From Brevibacillus ruminantium (lineage in GTDB: Bacteria; Bacillota; Bacilli; Brevibacillales; Brevibacillaceae), in assembly GCF_023746555.1 (NCBI RefSeq), contig NZ_CP098755.1, positions 4,985,001-5,049,000 of the forward strand: DNA of 64,000 bases, read 5' to 3'. The notes below the pieces were generated by a model, which was not told where the DNA came from, did not search any database, and worked only from the letters and a program-made list of their open reading frames with translations. Made by a program: the position numbers and the translations under genes. Below, piece by piece: positions 26,459 through 35,871 of this stretch. Each line of letters begins with the position of its first letter. Within the stretch, counting starts at the first letter, position 1.

Positions 26459-26497
26459 TGAAAAAACCGCTCGGCTTCATCCCCGAACGGTTTTTAA
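26459..26497. terminator. Bidirectional terminator
   Basis: Stem AACCGCTCGG (26465-26474) / CCGAACGGTT (26483-26492) with an A-run on the left and a T-run on the right. It serves the lipoprotein gene (plus) and the YcdB-like gene (minus). Confidence 0.85.
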
Positions 26498-26530
26498 CAT
26501 GCGAATATGGCTGCCAATGCACAATCTCAT

Positions 26531-28258
26531 TTATTCATCTACAACCACTTTTCCAGTCAAGGCATCGATGTAAACCGTCGTGTCCACTTTTTCCTCTCCC
26601 CCGCAGAAGCAATGTGCGCGGGACTGCCGGAAGGACAAGTCATAAGCCAATTTCCACTCCGGTGCTGGCTCTGTTGCTTCCGTTGCCCTTTCTGCCTTGC
26701 TCCAGATCTTCACGTATGAAAGCTCAAGCGGGTACGCTTTTAAGAGTGCGGACAGAGCTGCCTGTTCCGTAACGGCTTTTTTCCGTTCAGGATAGGTTAC
26801 TTGATCATATGGTTCTGCAGTCAGCTCGAGAATGGAACCGTTCACCGGGTTGACCGCGATGACAAATGCCCCGTCTTCTGTGAACTGTCCTTTCCGATAA
26901 ACAGGCACTCCTTCTTTGAGCGGGTCGGCAATCCAGCGGCTCATTTCCGTCGTACCGGCATCATAGATGCGGAACTGCTGCGCCCCTGCCGGCAGCAAGC
27001 GCTCGATCCAGGACACCGCTGCTTTCAAATCCCTTGCCTTGTCCGTCTGTTTCCGCGGCTCTGTTCCGTCGTTTTTCACCATGCGAATCAGCTTTCCGGT
27101 CTTCTCATCCACCTCGACCAGAATATGCAGCTTGCTGTCTGCCTTTACATCGCTTGGAAATTGGCCCAGGTGAAATGGTTTTTCCTCGTCGGCAATCTCT
27201 TTGTCAAAGCTTCCCCACAGGTAGACCTGCGCCTTTTTCCCGTCACCCCGGTCATAGGAGAAGTCAGTGAGCGGCAACTTGCCCAGGTCCACTCCTGTAA
27301 TATCCTTGGCAAAGGCTTTTACTTCTGCCTCAGACTTCAGAGTCGCATAGTTGCCTTTTCCTGTGATGGAGAGCGTCTTCGCTTGGTCGTCCGCAGTTGA
27401 CATCGTTTTTCCTGTCATCGCATCAAGAGCACTTCCTGTATGCGATCCTTTGACGATTCCGCCTTTGACTGCGTAAACCAGATGGGCTTTCAGCGGCGCT
27501 TGTATTTTTTCATTTTCCACAGCAGCTGCAGGTTGCAACTGATCCTCGACGAGATAGACCAGCTCAAGCGGTTTTGATTCCGTATAACGCTGCATCGCCG
27601 TCGCATAGGACATCACGCGCTGGGCAGACGGCATACCTTTGGGATCAATCGTTTCGTACATGGCACCGCTAAACGTCTGGAAGCCGACAATCCGTCCGGT
27701 CGCATCGACTGTCACCAAACAATCATAGGGATCGCTCAGGGCGATCTGATTATGTTTACGGACAAAGCGGACGACAGAGGTACCGTCTTGACGGGTCACA
27801 CTGCTCGCTTCGTACATTTTTCCATATGGATGGAGGCCGTAGAGGAAAGAAGCCGCTTTTGTCTTGACCATTTCATCGCTGAGTTTGCCTGTCTGACCTT
27901 TCTCCTCCGCAGGCTGCAGCTCCAGCACCAACAGATTGCCAGTCTGTGAATCAAAAATGGCCCGGTTGTTCGTTGCCGCGTTTGCCGCTTTGGATGCCGT
28001 TACGAATGACACCATATCACCGCTGACACCTGGTCCGTCGACGGGTCCCTCGTATTGCACGGACATGCTCTTCAAGTCAGGGAGCAGCCGCGTTACATTT
28101 TGAATCCCCTTAGAGATCGGTACAGGAGTGGGTGTTACGGGTGTTTCTGCGTTCGCTGCCAGCGCAAGCGAGGAAGAGGCAAGCGGGAACGAAAGCAGAC
28201 CGGCTGTTGCCACTACACCGGCACATATTTTCACGGCATGTTTTCTGTATCTGTTCAT
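26531..28258 (-). CDS. Secreted protein with YcdB/YcdC-type repeated domains
   Basis: 575 residues. Signal peptide about 1-35 (basic MNRYRKHAVK, hydrophobic core, ALAAN). The mature part has repeated PepSY-like YcdB/YcdC modules in which an ATGRIVGFQT, DAMTGKT, DEKTGKLIRM or DALTGKVV phrase ends each unit; at least four such DxxTGK phrases are visible. Such proteins are exported and probably act as inhibitors or regulators of cell-wall enzymes, but no function is proven. AAGGAGG lies 12 bases before the ATG. Single leftward gene. Confidence 0.7.
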   Translation of the reverse strand: MNRYRKHAVKICAGVVATAGLLSFPLASSSLALAANAETPVTPTPVPISKGIQNVTRLLPDLKSMSVQYEGPVDGPGVSGDMVSFVTASKAANAATNNRAIFDSQTGNLLVLELQPAEEKGQTGKLSDEMVKTKAASFLYGLHPYGKMYEASSVTRQDGTSVVRFVRKHNQIALSDPYDCLVTVDATGRIVGFQTFSGAMYETIDPKGMPSAQRVMSYATAMQRYTESKPLELVYLVEDQLQPAAAVENEKIQAPLKAHLVYAVKGGIVKGSHTGSALDAMTGKTMSTADDQAKTLSITGKGNYATLKSEAEVKAFAKDITGVDLGKLPLTDFSYDRGDGKKAQVYLWGSFDKEIADEEKPFHLGQFPSDVKADSKLHILVEVDEKTGKLIRMVKNDGTEPRKQTDKARDLKAAVSWIERLLPAGAQQFRIYDAGTTEMSRWIADPLKEGVPVYRKGQFTEDGAFVIAVNPVNGSILELTAEPYDQVTYPERKKAVTEQAALSALLKAYPLELSYVKIWSKAERATEATEPAPEWKLAYDLSFRQSRAHCFCGGEEKVDTTVYIDALTGKVVVDE

Positions 28259-28370
28259 GCTGGTTAATTCCTCCTTTTTCTACTCGCTCATAAGACGGCC
28301 GGATAAATGGTCTCGTTACATTCCCTCACCATAAATTAAAATGAACAATTCTGAAGAGTTTTCAAACGAC

Positions 28371-28411
28371 AAAAAACCGGGTTGAATTGACTGCCAGCCA
28401 TTTCAACCCGG
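28371..28411 (-). terminator. Intrinsic terminator of the ftsE-to-minJ gene run
   Basis: Ten-base stem ccgggttgaa (28377-28386) / ttcaacccgg (28402-28411) followed on the minus strand by TTTTTT. It lies 30 bases after the MinJ-like stop codon. Confidence 0.85.
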
Positions 28412-28440
28412 GAGTTGCAAACAAGACGCGCACGCTCTTT

Positions 28441-29709
28441 TCACGCACCAAGATTCAATTTTTCCAGCTTTTGCTTTACCAACTGCACAACGCTTGCCTG
28501 CTGCATATCCACGAACACACGTGTGGACGCATCCGGTACGACGATGATCCCCAATTGATGATGGTTGCCTGCATAGACGGCGCATTGCACGAATTTGACC
28601 TCTCCTTCCAGCGTCAATACTTCCATTTTGCAAAAGGCGGAGTTGACCTGCAGGGCAGGGTAAAGGTCTTCTTTTTTATGCACAGCTTGTCCATTTACTT
28701 TCACGATGATTTCACCGGGACGAATCCCGATCTCCTCCGCAGGTGTCCCCGGCAACACGGCCATCACTTTCACCCCGCGTGAGGATTGAATAAAGTAAGG
28801 CGCTTTTTGTCTTTCCTGCCACTCGCCCAGCCAGAACAAGCCTTCATGGCCCAGGAGTGCGAACAGTGCTGCCAGGAAGGTCAGCGGCGACCACAATAAA
28901 GCCAGGGCCGTGAGTCCAAGCAGCAAAAGCGCGTAGGCTGTCAGCTGTCTGGAAATTTGCCCAGCCTTTCGCTCGGCTGTTTCCGTCTGTGTCAGCGCAG
29001 AAAAGCCGGTAACCGAGGGGAGCAGCAAAAGACCATAGGACGCTGCACCGGATGCAAAGAAGGGCCAACCGGAATACAGCGTACCGCTAAATCCGCCCGC
29101 ATCTACGGGAACAAACAGCACGAGCGGCGTCACCCAAAAGGAATGCAGCAGATAGGCGCCGACGATCCGCCCGCGCTGTCCCTCTACAAATAATGGCGAA
29201 GCGTCTCTCCCTCGGTTCCAACGGACCAAGAGCGCCTCGATCAGATGCATGATGGCCACCAAAGCTAGAAGCGGCATAGGCTTTGCCTGAGCGATCATGT
29301 TCCACACCCCTCCGATCACCGGCGCACTTTCAAGTCCGGGCAGAAGGCTCGCCACTGGTTGGAAAATGGCTAACAAGCCAGCGGCATAGGCAAAACAAAG
29401 ATAACGCAATCTGATCAGGGCCAACAGAGCAGCCAGTCCCCACAACAGCCATAAATCCTGCATCTGGATGACAATTCCCAGAGCCGCCGACAAGCATGAG
29501 ATCAACAGACCCCCTGCCACCCCCATTCCGAGGGCGCGTACCGTCTGCTGGAGAGGGCTTTGAATGCGAACGGCAAAAAGCTGTCTTTCCAAAAGCATCT
29601 GACGTCGGTAGTGCAAATAAATCAACAGCAAAAACAAGTAAAAGACAGGGTTCAGAAAGAAACGGCCAAACCCTGCAAGTATCGACAGAATATCTCCGTG
29701 CATTGTCAT
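28441..29709 (-). CDS. Polytopic membrane protein with C-terminal PDZ domain, MinJ-like
   Basis: 422 residues: eight or so hydrophobic segments over residues 15-310, then one PDZ domain (about 320-400; GVKVMAVLPGTPAEEIGIRPGEII, VNGQAVHKKEDL). This is the architecture of MinJ, the Bacillus topology factor that links DivIVA to MinD at division sites and poles. The location next to ctpB and ftsEX matches B. subtilis. GAGGTG lies 6 bases before the ATG. A terminator separates it from ctpB upstream, so it may have its own promoter or depend on read-through. Confidence 0.75.
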   Translation of the reverse strand: MTMHGDILSILAGFGRFFLNPVFYLFLLLIYLHYRRQMLLERQLFAVRIQSPLQQTVRALGMGVAGGLLISCLSAALGIVIQMQDLWLLWGLAALLALIRLRYLCFAYAAGLLAIFQPVASLLPGLESAPVIGGVWNMIAQAKPMPLLALVAIMHLIEALLVRWNRGRDASPLFVEGQRGRIVGAYLLHSFWVTPLVLFVPVDAGGFSGTLYSGWPFFASGAASYGLLLLPSVTGFSALTQTETAERKAGQISRQLTAYALLLLGLTALALLWSPLTFLAALFALLGHEGLFWLGEWQERQKAPYFIQSSRGVKVMAVLPGTPAEEIGIRPGEIIVKVNGQAVHKKEDLYPALQVNSAFCKMEVLTLEGEVKFVQCAVYAGNHHQLGIIVVPDASTRVFVDMQQASVVQLVKQKLEKLNLGA

Positions 29710-29747
29710 CTGTTACACCTCACATGTGAACAGCTACTCATACCGTT

Positions 29748-29781
29748 CAAAAGAAAACCACGGCCGCTTTCAGCCGTGGTT
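29748..29781 (-). terminator. Intrinsic terminator after the CtpB-like protease gene
   Basis: Stem aaccacgg (29756-29763) / ccgtggtt (29774-29781) followed on the minus strand by TTTTCTTTTG. Confidence 0.8.
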
Positions 29782-29827
29782 ACCATTTCTACGGAAAGGC
29801 GGTAATTCCCTGCCTTTGTCTCCTGGA

Positions 29828-31312
29828 TTATTTTGCTTTTGCCTGCTGGGCCACAACCTCAAGTGCTTTTTGCAGCTGGAGATCGTTTTCCGGTTTGCGC
29901 ATTTCCTCACGCAGGCTGTCTTCCATAGCCGTCCGTGTCGCCTGATCCACCACACCGGTAGTCGGCAGCTTGTGAGCCGTCTGGAAATTCTTTACGGCCT
30001 GCTCCGTTTTCTCGTCAAAGTATCCATCATCACGACCGGTTGGCAGGTTCAGACCTGTCAGGATCAACTGCAGGTTTTTCACATCATTGCCTGCCATGTC
30101 TTTGCCCAGCACCTTGTCTGCCGGAAGCTGTGTAGCATTAAAGTATGCCGGTTGTTCTACCTTGACATCCGGTTCGATGCCTTTTTCGTGAATCCAGTTT
30201 CCTTTCGGCGTGAGCCATTTGGCAATGGTCAGCTTCAGTTGACTCTTATCCGCCATCTCCATGGTGCTTTGCACGGTGCCTTTACCAAAGGATTTTTCCC
30301 CAATCAGTTTGTAGCCGCCGCTTTCGCTCAAGGCTCCGGCGAGAATCTCGGACGCACTCGCGCTGCCGCCATTGATCAGTACAGCGATTGGATACGGTTT
30401 GGCCGCGTCCAGCTTGGAGAAGTATTCTTCACGCTGCTTGTTGGCTGAACCGTACTCGATTTCTACAATTTTTCCCTTGTTCGGTATCAGTGTCTCACCG
30501 ATTTCTTTTACAGCCAACAGATAACCGCCTGGATTGCCTCGAACATCGATCAGCAAACCGCCAATTCCCTGTTTCTCCAGATCTGCCAGTTGGTCTGCAA
30601 AATGCTTCGCCGTTTCCGAGGAGAATTGTGTCAGGTTGATCACACCGACTTTTACTCCATTTTTCTCCATCACATGGCTGGTCACTGTTTCAATCGGAAT
30701 ATCGTCACGAATGCAGACAATGGTCAAAGGTTCCGGGACACCCGGCCTGATGATTTGCAGGACGGCCTTGCTTCCTTTGGGTCCGCGGATCTTGGTGACG
30801 GCCTGGTGGAGGTCCAGCCCTTCGAGCGACTCTCCGTTTACACTGACAATCTGGTCATTGGGACGCAAGCCCGCACGTTCGGCCGGGGAACCCTTGAAGG
30901 GTGAAACCACGGTCACACGTCCGTTTTGCATCGTCACTTCTGTCCCGATCCCCTGGAAGGTGGAGTGCAGGGTCGAATTGAATTCTTGCGCTGAGCTCGG
31001 GTCCATGTAGTCGCTGTACGGATCTTTCAGCGAGCCCACCATGCCGCCGATGGCTCCTTCCACCAACTGGTCTGTCGTTACGTCTTGAATGTACTCTTGC
31101 TTGATGGCAGAGAAAGCATCAAGCAGTTTTTTAAATTCCTTCGGGTACTCTTGTTGGCCCCCACTAAACAAAGAACCTGCCGCAGCCGTAATAGCAGGTG
31201 CGTTACCTGTGCTGGCAGATGTTTTTAGCAATCCCATGGTCAAAAAACTGCTGGCTACCATGGAAACGAGCACGAGGGCAAATACGGAACGTCCATTCCA
31301 TTTCATTGTCAC
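29828..31312 (-). CDS. S41 family carboxy-terminal processing protease, CtpB-like
   Basis: 494 residues from GTG at 31312, 7 bases after AAAGGA; ATG at 31306 is an alternative. N-terminal membrane anchor, PDZ domain (IGTEVTMQNGRVTVVSPFKG ... GLRPNDQIVSVNGESL), and S41 catalytic domain. The nucleophile Ser lies in GGSASASEILAGAL and the general-base Lys in GEKSFGKGTVQ. A C-terminal peptidoglycan-binding domain (GYFDEKTEQAVKNFQ) completes it. In Bacillus, CtpB cleaves SpoIVFA to trigger sigma-K during sporulation. It is next to ftsEX and minJ as in B. subtilis. Confidence 0.9.
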   Translation of the reverse strand: MTMKWNGRSVFALVLVSMVASSFLTMGLLKTSASTGNAPAITAAAGSLFSGGQQEYPKEFKKLLDAFSAIKQEYIQDVTTDQLVEGAIGGMVGSLKDPYSDYMDPSSAQEFNSTLHSTFQGIGTEVTMQNGRVTVVSPFKGSPAERAGLRPNDQIVSVNGESLEGLDLHQAVTKIRGPKGSKAVLQIIRPGVPEPLTIVCIRDDIPIETVTSHVMEKNGVKVGVINLTQFSSETAKHFADQLADLEKQGIGGLLIDVRGNPGGYLLAVKEIGETLIPNKGKIVEIEYGSANKQREEYFSKLDAAKPYPIAVLINGGSASASEILAGALSESGGYKLIGEKSFGKGTVQSTMEMADKSQLKLTIAKWLTPKGNWIHEKGIEPDVKVEQPAYFNATQLPADKVLGKDMAGNDVKNLQLILTGLNLPTGRDDGYFDEKTEQAVKNFQTAHKLPTTGVVDQATRTAMEDSLREEMRKPENDLQLQKALEVVAQQAKAK

Positions 31313-31405
31313 GACACCATCCTTTGTGCTCCCCGGTGGAAAAGGTATGCAGCTAGTGTATGCGATTCTGGCAGCCAATATTGCCGAAAGATCTCCGGAT
31401 CAAGC

Positions 31406-32605
31406 CTAGCGCAGGAACGGCATCGGATCTACAGCCACTTCATTTTGATATACGGTAAAGTGCAGATGATTTCCGGTCGAGCGGCCGGTGGAGCCGACCT
31501 CTGCAATCTTTTGGCCTTTCTCCACTTTTTGTCCCACGGAAACCTTGATGCCACCCTCACGGATATGGCCGTATAGCGTGGTGATTTGCGGACTGTGTTT
31601 GATCATCACCGCGTTGCCGAAGCCTCCGTAGTATCCGGCGAAAACCACGTATCCCGATTCTGCCGCTTTAATCGGGGTTGATTTTGGCGCTGCCATGTCT
31701 ACTCCATTATGCCCAGCAGATTTACCGGTAAACGGGTCTTTGCGGACACCGAAACCGGAAGACCAGCGGAAAAGGCCGTCGTCTATCGGCAATCCCAGGC
31801 GTCCGCCTTTGTAACCGTTGCTGCTGGCACTGAGCAAACGTACCTTTTCAGCGTACTTGGCCTCTTCCTGTTTGACAAGAGCAAATAATTGCTGTCCGTA
31901 TTCTTCCAGGCTTTCATTCAACTCCACTTCCTGCTTCTGCAGCTCCGCCTTCACGACGGCGCTTCGCTTGTACTGCTTGTCCAATTCTGCTTTCAGATTT
32001 TCCGCATCTTCGTACATCCCCGCATAGACGGTCAATTGATGATCAATTTCATTCTTCTTCTGTTCTATCGTATCCTTGTCGCGCTTATTATCTTCCAAAA
32101 TTTTGGTATCCTGCTCCAAAATCAGCTTCAAGCCTTGAACGCGCGTGAGGAAATCGCCGAAATCGGAGGAGCCGAGCAGCACATCGAGATACGAGACATT
32201 GCCGCGCTCATACATCACTCTTACCCTGGTTCGAAGCAAACTGTCACGTTTGGCGACGCGGTCCTTCGCTTCATCCAGATGATCCTGCGCTTCCGCTGCC
32301 TTTACCTTGGTGACTTCCATCTCCGCTTCAAGCTTGTCCAGCTTGTTTTGGGTTTCGTTGCGGCGAAGATCGATCGCCATCAGCTCATTTTCCAGATCCT
32401 TTTTCTGCTTTTTTACAGATGCAATCTTATTCTCCGTCTCTGTTACCTGTTTCTTTTGCGCATTTCTTTTCTGCTGAATCGCCTTTAATTCCTGGTTGAT
32501 TTTGTCTAGGGATGACTGGCTGGCTGCCCAGCTAACAGTGATTGGTGCCACGGACGCGGTCAACAGACCGGTCGCCAGAATGGATAACAGTATCTTCTTC
32601 CTCAT
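31406..32605 (-). CDS. EnvC-like murein hydrolase / activator with M23 domain
   Basis: 399 residues: signal peptide (about 1-28), a long coiled coil (about 30-255, rich in K/E/Q heptads) and a C-terminal M23 LytM domain (about 285-399). The zinc ligands appear complete: GHNGVDMAAP (H, D) and NHLHFTVY (HxH). It may therefore be an active endopeptidase, not only an activator. It lies 21 bases downstream of ftsX. FtsEX controls coiled-coil cell-wall hydrolases at the membrane, and this is the obvious partner. Confidence 0.88.
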   Translation of the reverse strand: MRKKILLSILATGLLTASVAPITVSWAASQSSLDKINQELKAIQQKRNAQKKQVTETENKIASVKKQKKDLENELMAIDLRRNETQNKLDKLEAEMEVTKVKAAEAQDHLDEAKDRVAKRDSLLRTRVRVMYERGNVSYLDVLLGSSDFGDFLTRVQGLKLILEQDTKILEDNKRDKDTIEQKKNEIDHQLTVYAGMYEDAENLKAELDKQYKRSAVVKAELQKQEVELNESLEEYGQQLFALVKQEEAKYAEKVRLLSASSNGYKGGRLGLPIDDGLFRWSSGFGVRKDPFTGKSAGHNGVDMAAPKSTPIKAAESGYVVFAGYYGGFGNAVMIKHSPQITTLYGHIREGGIKVSVGQKVEKGQKIAEVGSTGRSTGNHLHFTVYQNEVAVDPMPFLR

Positions 32606-32626
32606 GGTTCTCCTCCCTAGTATGTA

Positions 32627-33523
32627 TTACACCCGCAAGAAGCGGCGTACGGACACCAGACTGCCCCAGATCCCGATAAAAGCGCCAATCGCCAGCAAGG
32701 CGAGGGACACTTGGTACACGAGTGGGAACAGCGGCAACAGTTGGAATAATTGAGAGGCGATCATGCTTTCATTGATCGCTTTGACCACATAGTGGTAGCT
32801 GACAATCAGCAGAACGATGGGAATCAACGCACCGACAATCCCCATCAGCAAGCCTTCGACAAAAAACGGCCAACGGATAAACCAGTTGGTGGCGCCTACC
32901 AGCTTCATGATTTCAATCTCCCGGCGGCGGGCTACGATCGTCAGTTTGATCGTATTGGCAATCAGGAACATCGCCGTAAAGCCAAGACCGATGATAAAGC
33001 CGATCCCTACGTTGCGAACCGCGCCGGTTGCCGCAAACAGCTTTTCTACCGTTCCCTCACCGTAGGTGACGCTGCTGATCAGTTCGAGCTTTTTAACTTC
33101 ATCGGCAGCCTGTGCCGTGTCCTGCGGCTGTTTGGTCCGGATGACAAAAGTATCAGGCAACGGATTTCCCTTCTCTAATCCTTCAAACAGATAGGCTTTA
33201 TCCCCCATACTCTCCTTAAATTGCTTCAGCCCTTCATCTTTGGGAATAAACTGAACAGAGGCTACCTTGGGAATCGCCTTAATCTTTTGTTCCAAAGAAG
33301 TAATATTCTCTTTTGTCGCCAGCGTGTCGATAAAGGCGCGAATCTCCACCTGCTTTTCGACGTTTTGTGCGAAGAAATTGACGTTCATGGCCAAAACCAG
33401 AAAAACACCGAGGATTAACAGAGTAATGGTCACGGCGCTGATGGAAGCAAAGGTCATCCAACCGTTCCGGACGAGGTTTTTGACCCCTTCACGGGCGTGA
33501 CGGCCCAGCGTTCTAATCTTCAT
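32627..33523 (-). CDS. ftsX: Cell division ABC transporter permease-like protein FtsX
   Basis: 298 residues from the ATG at 33523 (AGGGGA 8 bases upstream); the frame opens earlier inside ftsE. Four membrane segments: one near residues 22-45, then a large extracytoplasmic loop with the conserved KVEIRAFID-like segment, then three in the C-terminal half (GLGFTAMFLIANTIKLTI, RREIEIMKLVGATNWFIRWP). FtsX does not transport; it transmits FtsE ATP hydrolysis to murein hydrolases outside. It overlaps ftsE by 11 bases. Confidence 0.94.
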   Translation of the reverse strand: MKIRTLGRHAREGVKNLVRNGWMTFASISAVTITLLILGVFLVLAMNVNFFAQNVEKQVEIRAFIDTLATKENITSLEQKIKAIPKVASVQFIPKDEGLKQFKESMGDKAYLFEGLEKGNPLPDTFVIRTKQPQDTAQAADEVKKLELISSVTYGEGTVEKLFAATGAVRNVGIGFIIGLGFTAMFLIANTIKLTIVARRREIEIMKLVGATNWFIRWPFFVEGLLMGIVGALIPIVLLIVSYHYVVKAINESMIASQLFQLLPLFPLVYQVSLALLAIGAFIGIWGSLVSVRRFLRV

Positions 33524-34199
33524 AACCGTATTCCCCTCTCTGTTCGTCACGGGCAATCTGTCCCGCCTCGATGGCAATAACCCGCTTTCTCATGGTGTTT
33601 ACGATTTCTCTGTTGTGAGTAGCCATGACGACCGTCGTCCCCCGCTGATTGATTTCCTCAAACAGCTTCATGATTTCCCAGGATGTCTCGGGGTCGAGGT
33701 TACCGGTCGGCTCATCCGCGATGATGATGCCGGGATTGTTCACCAGCGCCCGCGCCAATGCAACGCGCTGCTGTTCTCCGCCGGACAACTCTCTCGGCAG
33801 CATTTTCGCCTTGTGCTTCAGCTTGACGAGTCCCAGCACATCCATGACTCGCGGTTTGATCTGCTTGGGAGAAGCCTCGATCACTTCCATCGCAAATGCT
33901 ACATTTTCAAACACACTCAAGGTCGGGAGCAGTTTAAAATCCTGGAAGACTACGCCGATGCTTCGGCGCACGGTCGGGATTTGGCGCTCCTTGATGCGGC
34001 TGACATTGAAGCCGCCGAGAAAAATCTGTCCCTTGGTCGGCTTTTCTTCGCGGTACATCAGTTTGATAAACGTGGACTTTCCTGCACCGCTCGGGCCGAC
34101 CACGTATACAAATTCACCTTTTTCGATGCGAATATTAATCCCTTTGAGGGCATTGGTACCATTGGGATAAGTCTTCCATACGTCAAACATCTCGATCAA
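33513..34199 (-). CDS. ftsE: Cell division ATP-binding protein FtsE
   Basis: 228 residues from TTG at 34199, giving MIEMFDVWKTYPNG, the same opening and length as B. subtilis FtsE; an AGGA lies 10 bases upstream. A GTG at 34208 would add three residues. Walker A VGPSGAGKSTFIKL, Q-loop VVFQDFKLLPTL, signature LSGGEQQRVALARAL, Walker B GIIIADEPTGNLD and H-loop MATHN. First gene of the ftsE-ftsX-envC-like run. Confidence 0.95.
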   Translation of the reverse strand: MIEMFDVWKTYPNGTNALKGINIRIEKGEFVYVVGPSGAGKSTFIKLMYREEKPTKGQIFLGGFNVSRIKERQIPTVRRSIGVVFQDFKLLPTLSVFENVAFAMEVIEASPKQIKPRVMDVLGLVKLKHKAKMLPRELSGGEQQRVALARALVNNPGIIIADEPTGNLDPETSWEIMKLFEEINQRGTTVVMATHNREIVNTMRKRVIAIEAGQIARDEQRGEYGYED

Positions 34200-34588
34200 G
34201 CAAATCACATCCTACATTGTCAGATCCATCTATCAATTACTCGGCAGATCTTTGATTTTTGGGTACGCCTGCAAATGACGGACGAGGCAGACATGTCAGT
34301 CGCCCGTTTTTCCGACACCGCTTGCGTACATTCTCCGGCATTTGCCGCGAGCAGTTGCATGAGGCGACAACAAGAATAGTCATCCCATCTATTATACCAC
34401 CCTGTTTCGATGATGGTATCCACTAAATCTCTCATTTCTTGTCGAATTGGCAATTCTTCCGGGATGTGTTCGACATCTGCCGTTTTTTCTGCTTTGGAAG
34501 ATTGCACTTTGCAAAGCGCGGGCAACTGGTTTGAACGCTTTGGATTCGCTACAATAGAGGGGAAAAAGTCGTGAAGGGAGCTCTCCTG
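34200..34588. promoter_or_regulatory. Divergent intergenic region with an extended -10 promoter for ftsEX
   Basis: On the minus strand TGG-TATAAT (34399-34391) gives ftsEX a leader of about 180 bases. A 48-codon frame (34221-34380, minus) starts with ATG soon after this promoter but has no clear ribosome site. On the plus strand, TACAAT near 34550 could be the -10 for the dehydrogenase. No riboswitch or strong hairpin is recognised. Confidence 0.45.
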
Positions 34589-35746
34589 ATGAACAATTTC
34601 ATTTATCATAATCCCACTGAATTGCTCTTTGGAAAGGGACAATTGTCCCATTTGACAGAGAAAGCGCGGCAGCTCGGAACTTCGGTGCTGCTGGTATACG
34701 GGGGAGGGAGCATCAAACGATCGGGGCTTTACGACAAAGTCGTCGGCTTGCTGCAGGAGGCTGGATGCCGAGTGCATGAGCTTTCCGGTGTGGAGCCCAA
34801 TCCGCGTCTCTCGACGGTGAAAAAGGGGATCGAGATCTGCCGTCAGGAAAATGTGGAGTGGATTTTGGCCGTGGGTGGAGGAAGCGTGATTGACGCGGCC
34901 AAAGCAGTAGCTGTGGGCGTGCCGTATGAAGGCGACGTCTGGGATTTTTACCTGCGTACAGCCGTTCCTGAGGCAGCATTGCCGCTCGGAACCGTGCTGA
35001 CACTGGCAGCAACCGGCTCAGAGATGAACCGCAGCAGCGTTGTGACGAATTGGGAGACGCAAGAGAAGCTGGGCGCCAGTACCACATTTCCCACCTTTTC
35101 GATTCTGGACCCGGAGCACACCTTCACCGTTCCCCGCGATCAAACGATTTATGGAATCTGCGATATGATGTCACACGTCTTTGAGCAGTATTTTAGCCAT
35201 ACAGAGGAGATCGCGCTGCAGACACGGTTTGCCGAATCGATTCTGAAAACCGTGATCGAAACGGCTGAACGGGTCCTGGCAAACCCCGAGGACTACGACG
35301 CTCGTGCTACGATCCTGTACTGCGGCACGATGGCTTTGAACGGAACCCTGCCCGTCGGTGTCGAAACAGACTGGGCCACCCACAAAATCGAGCACGCCGT
35401 AAGTGCCGTCTACGATATCCCGCATGGCGGCGGTCTGGCAATCATATTCCCCAAATGGATGCGCTATGTCTACCGTGAAAATGTGAGCCGGTTTAAGCGC
35501 TTTGCCGTAGAGGTATGGGGTGTCGACCCGTCAGGAAAATCGGAGGAAGAGATCGCTCTGGCCGGAATTGAAGCGACGGAGGCCTTCTTCGCCCGAATCG
35601 GTGCGCCGACCCGCTTGGCGGATTACAAAATCGGCGAGGAAAAACTGCCAGTAATGGCGGAAAAGGCTACGCCCTTTGGGCCGATTGGAAGCTTTAAGCA
35701 GCTGACCAGTGCAGATGTGGCGGAGATTTTGCGGATGTGTTTGTAG
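34589..35746 (+). CDS. Iron-containing alcohol dehydrogenase, YugJ/BdhA-like
   Basis: 385 residues from the ATG at 34589 (GGGAG 8 bases upstream); GTG at 34571 is less likely. Type III Fe-dependent ADH of the butanol-dehydrogenase group: nucleotide-binding [15 protein letters not shown] and [14 protein letters not shown]. Metal ligands fit D in [14 protein letters not shown] with its His, and H in [22 protein letters not shown]. It reduces aldehydes with NAD(P)H; the true substrate cannot be told. Single gene, divergent from ftsE. Confidence 0.9.
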   Translation: MNNFIYHNPTELLFGKGQLSHLTEKARQLGTSVLLVYGGGSIKRSGLYDKVVGLLQEAGCRVHELSGVEPNPRLSTVKKGIEICRQENVEWILAVGGGSVIDAAKAVAVGVPYEGDVWDFYLRTAVPEAALPLGTVLTLAATGSEMNRSSVVTNWETQEKLGASTTFPTFSILDPEHTFTVPRDQTIYGICDMMSHVFEQYFSHTEEIALQTRFAESILKTVIETAERVLANPEDYDARATILYCGTMALNGTLPVGVETDWATHKIEHAVSAVYDIPHGGGLAIIFPKWMRYVYRENVSRFKRFAVEVWGVDPSGKSEEEIALAGIEATEAFFARIGAPTRLADYKIGEEKLPVMAEKATPFGPIGSFKQLTSADVAEILRMCL

Positions 35747-35818
35747 CGTACCCAACTCCTAATTCTTAAAGCTATCCGGAACGGACAAATCCGCGAATAT
35801 CCCGCAGATAAAATGCAA

Positions 35819-35866
35819 AAGGGGCGTCTCTTAGTCGAAAAAATCGACTCTTGAGACAGCCCCCGA
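35819..35866. terminator. Long bidirectional hairpin between the dehydrogenase and the HExxH gene
   Basis: Arms ggggcgtctcttagtcga (35821-35838) and tcgactcttgagacagcccc (about 35843-35862) pair with few mismatches around a short A-rich loop. Both flanking genes converge on it. The gagacagcccc arm resembles IS-end sequence, so it may be a reused IS or MITE end. Confidence 0.7.
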
Positions 35867-35871
35867 GATTT

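Noticed and set aside
34221..34380. 48-codon Cys-containing leader peptide before ftsE (minus strand)
   Set aside because: Starts soon after the promoter but lacks a ribosome site and conserved features; kept only as a remark.
34220..34777. 185-codon minus-strand frame overlapping the dehydrogenase start
   Set aside because: Antisense to a clear dehydrogenase gene; no protein-family features or ribosome site.
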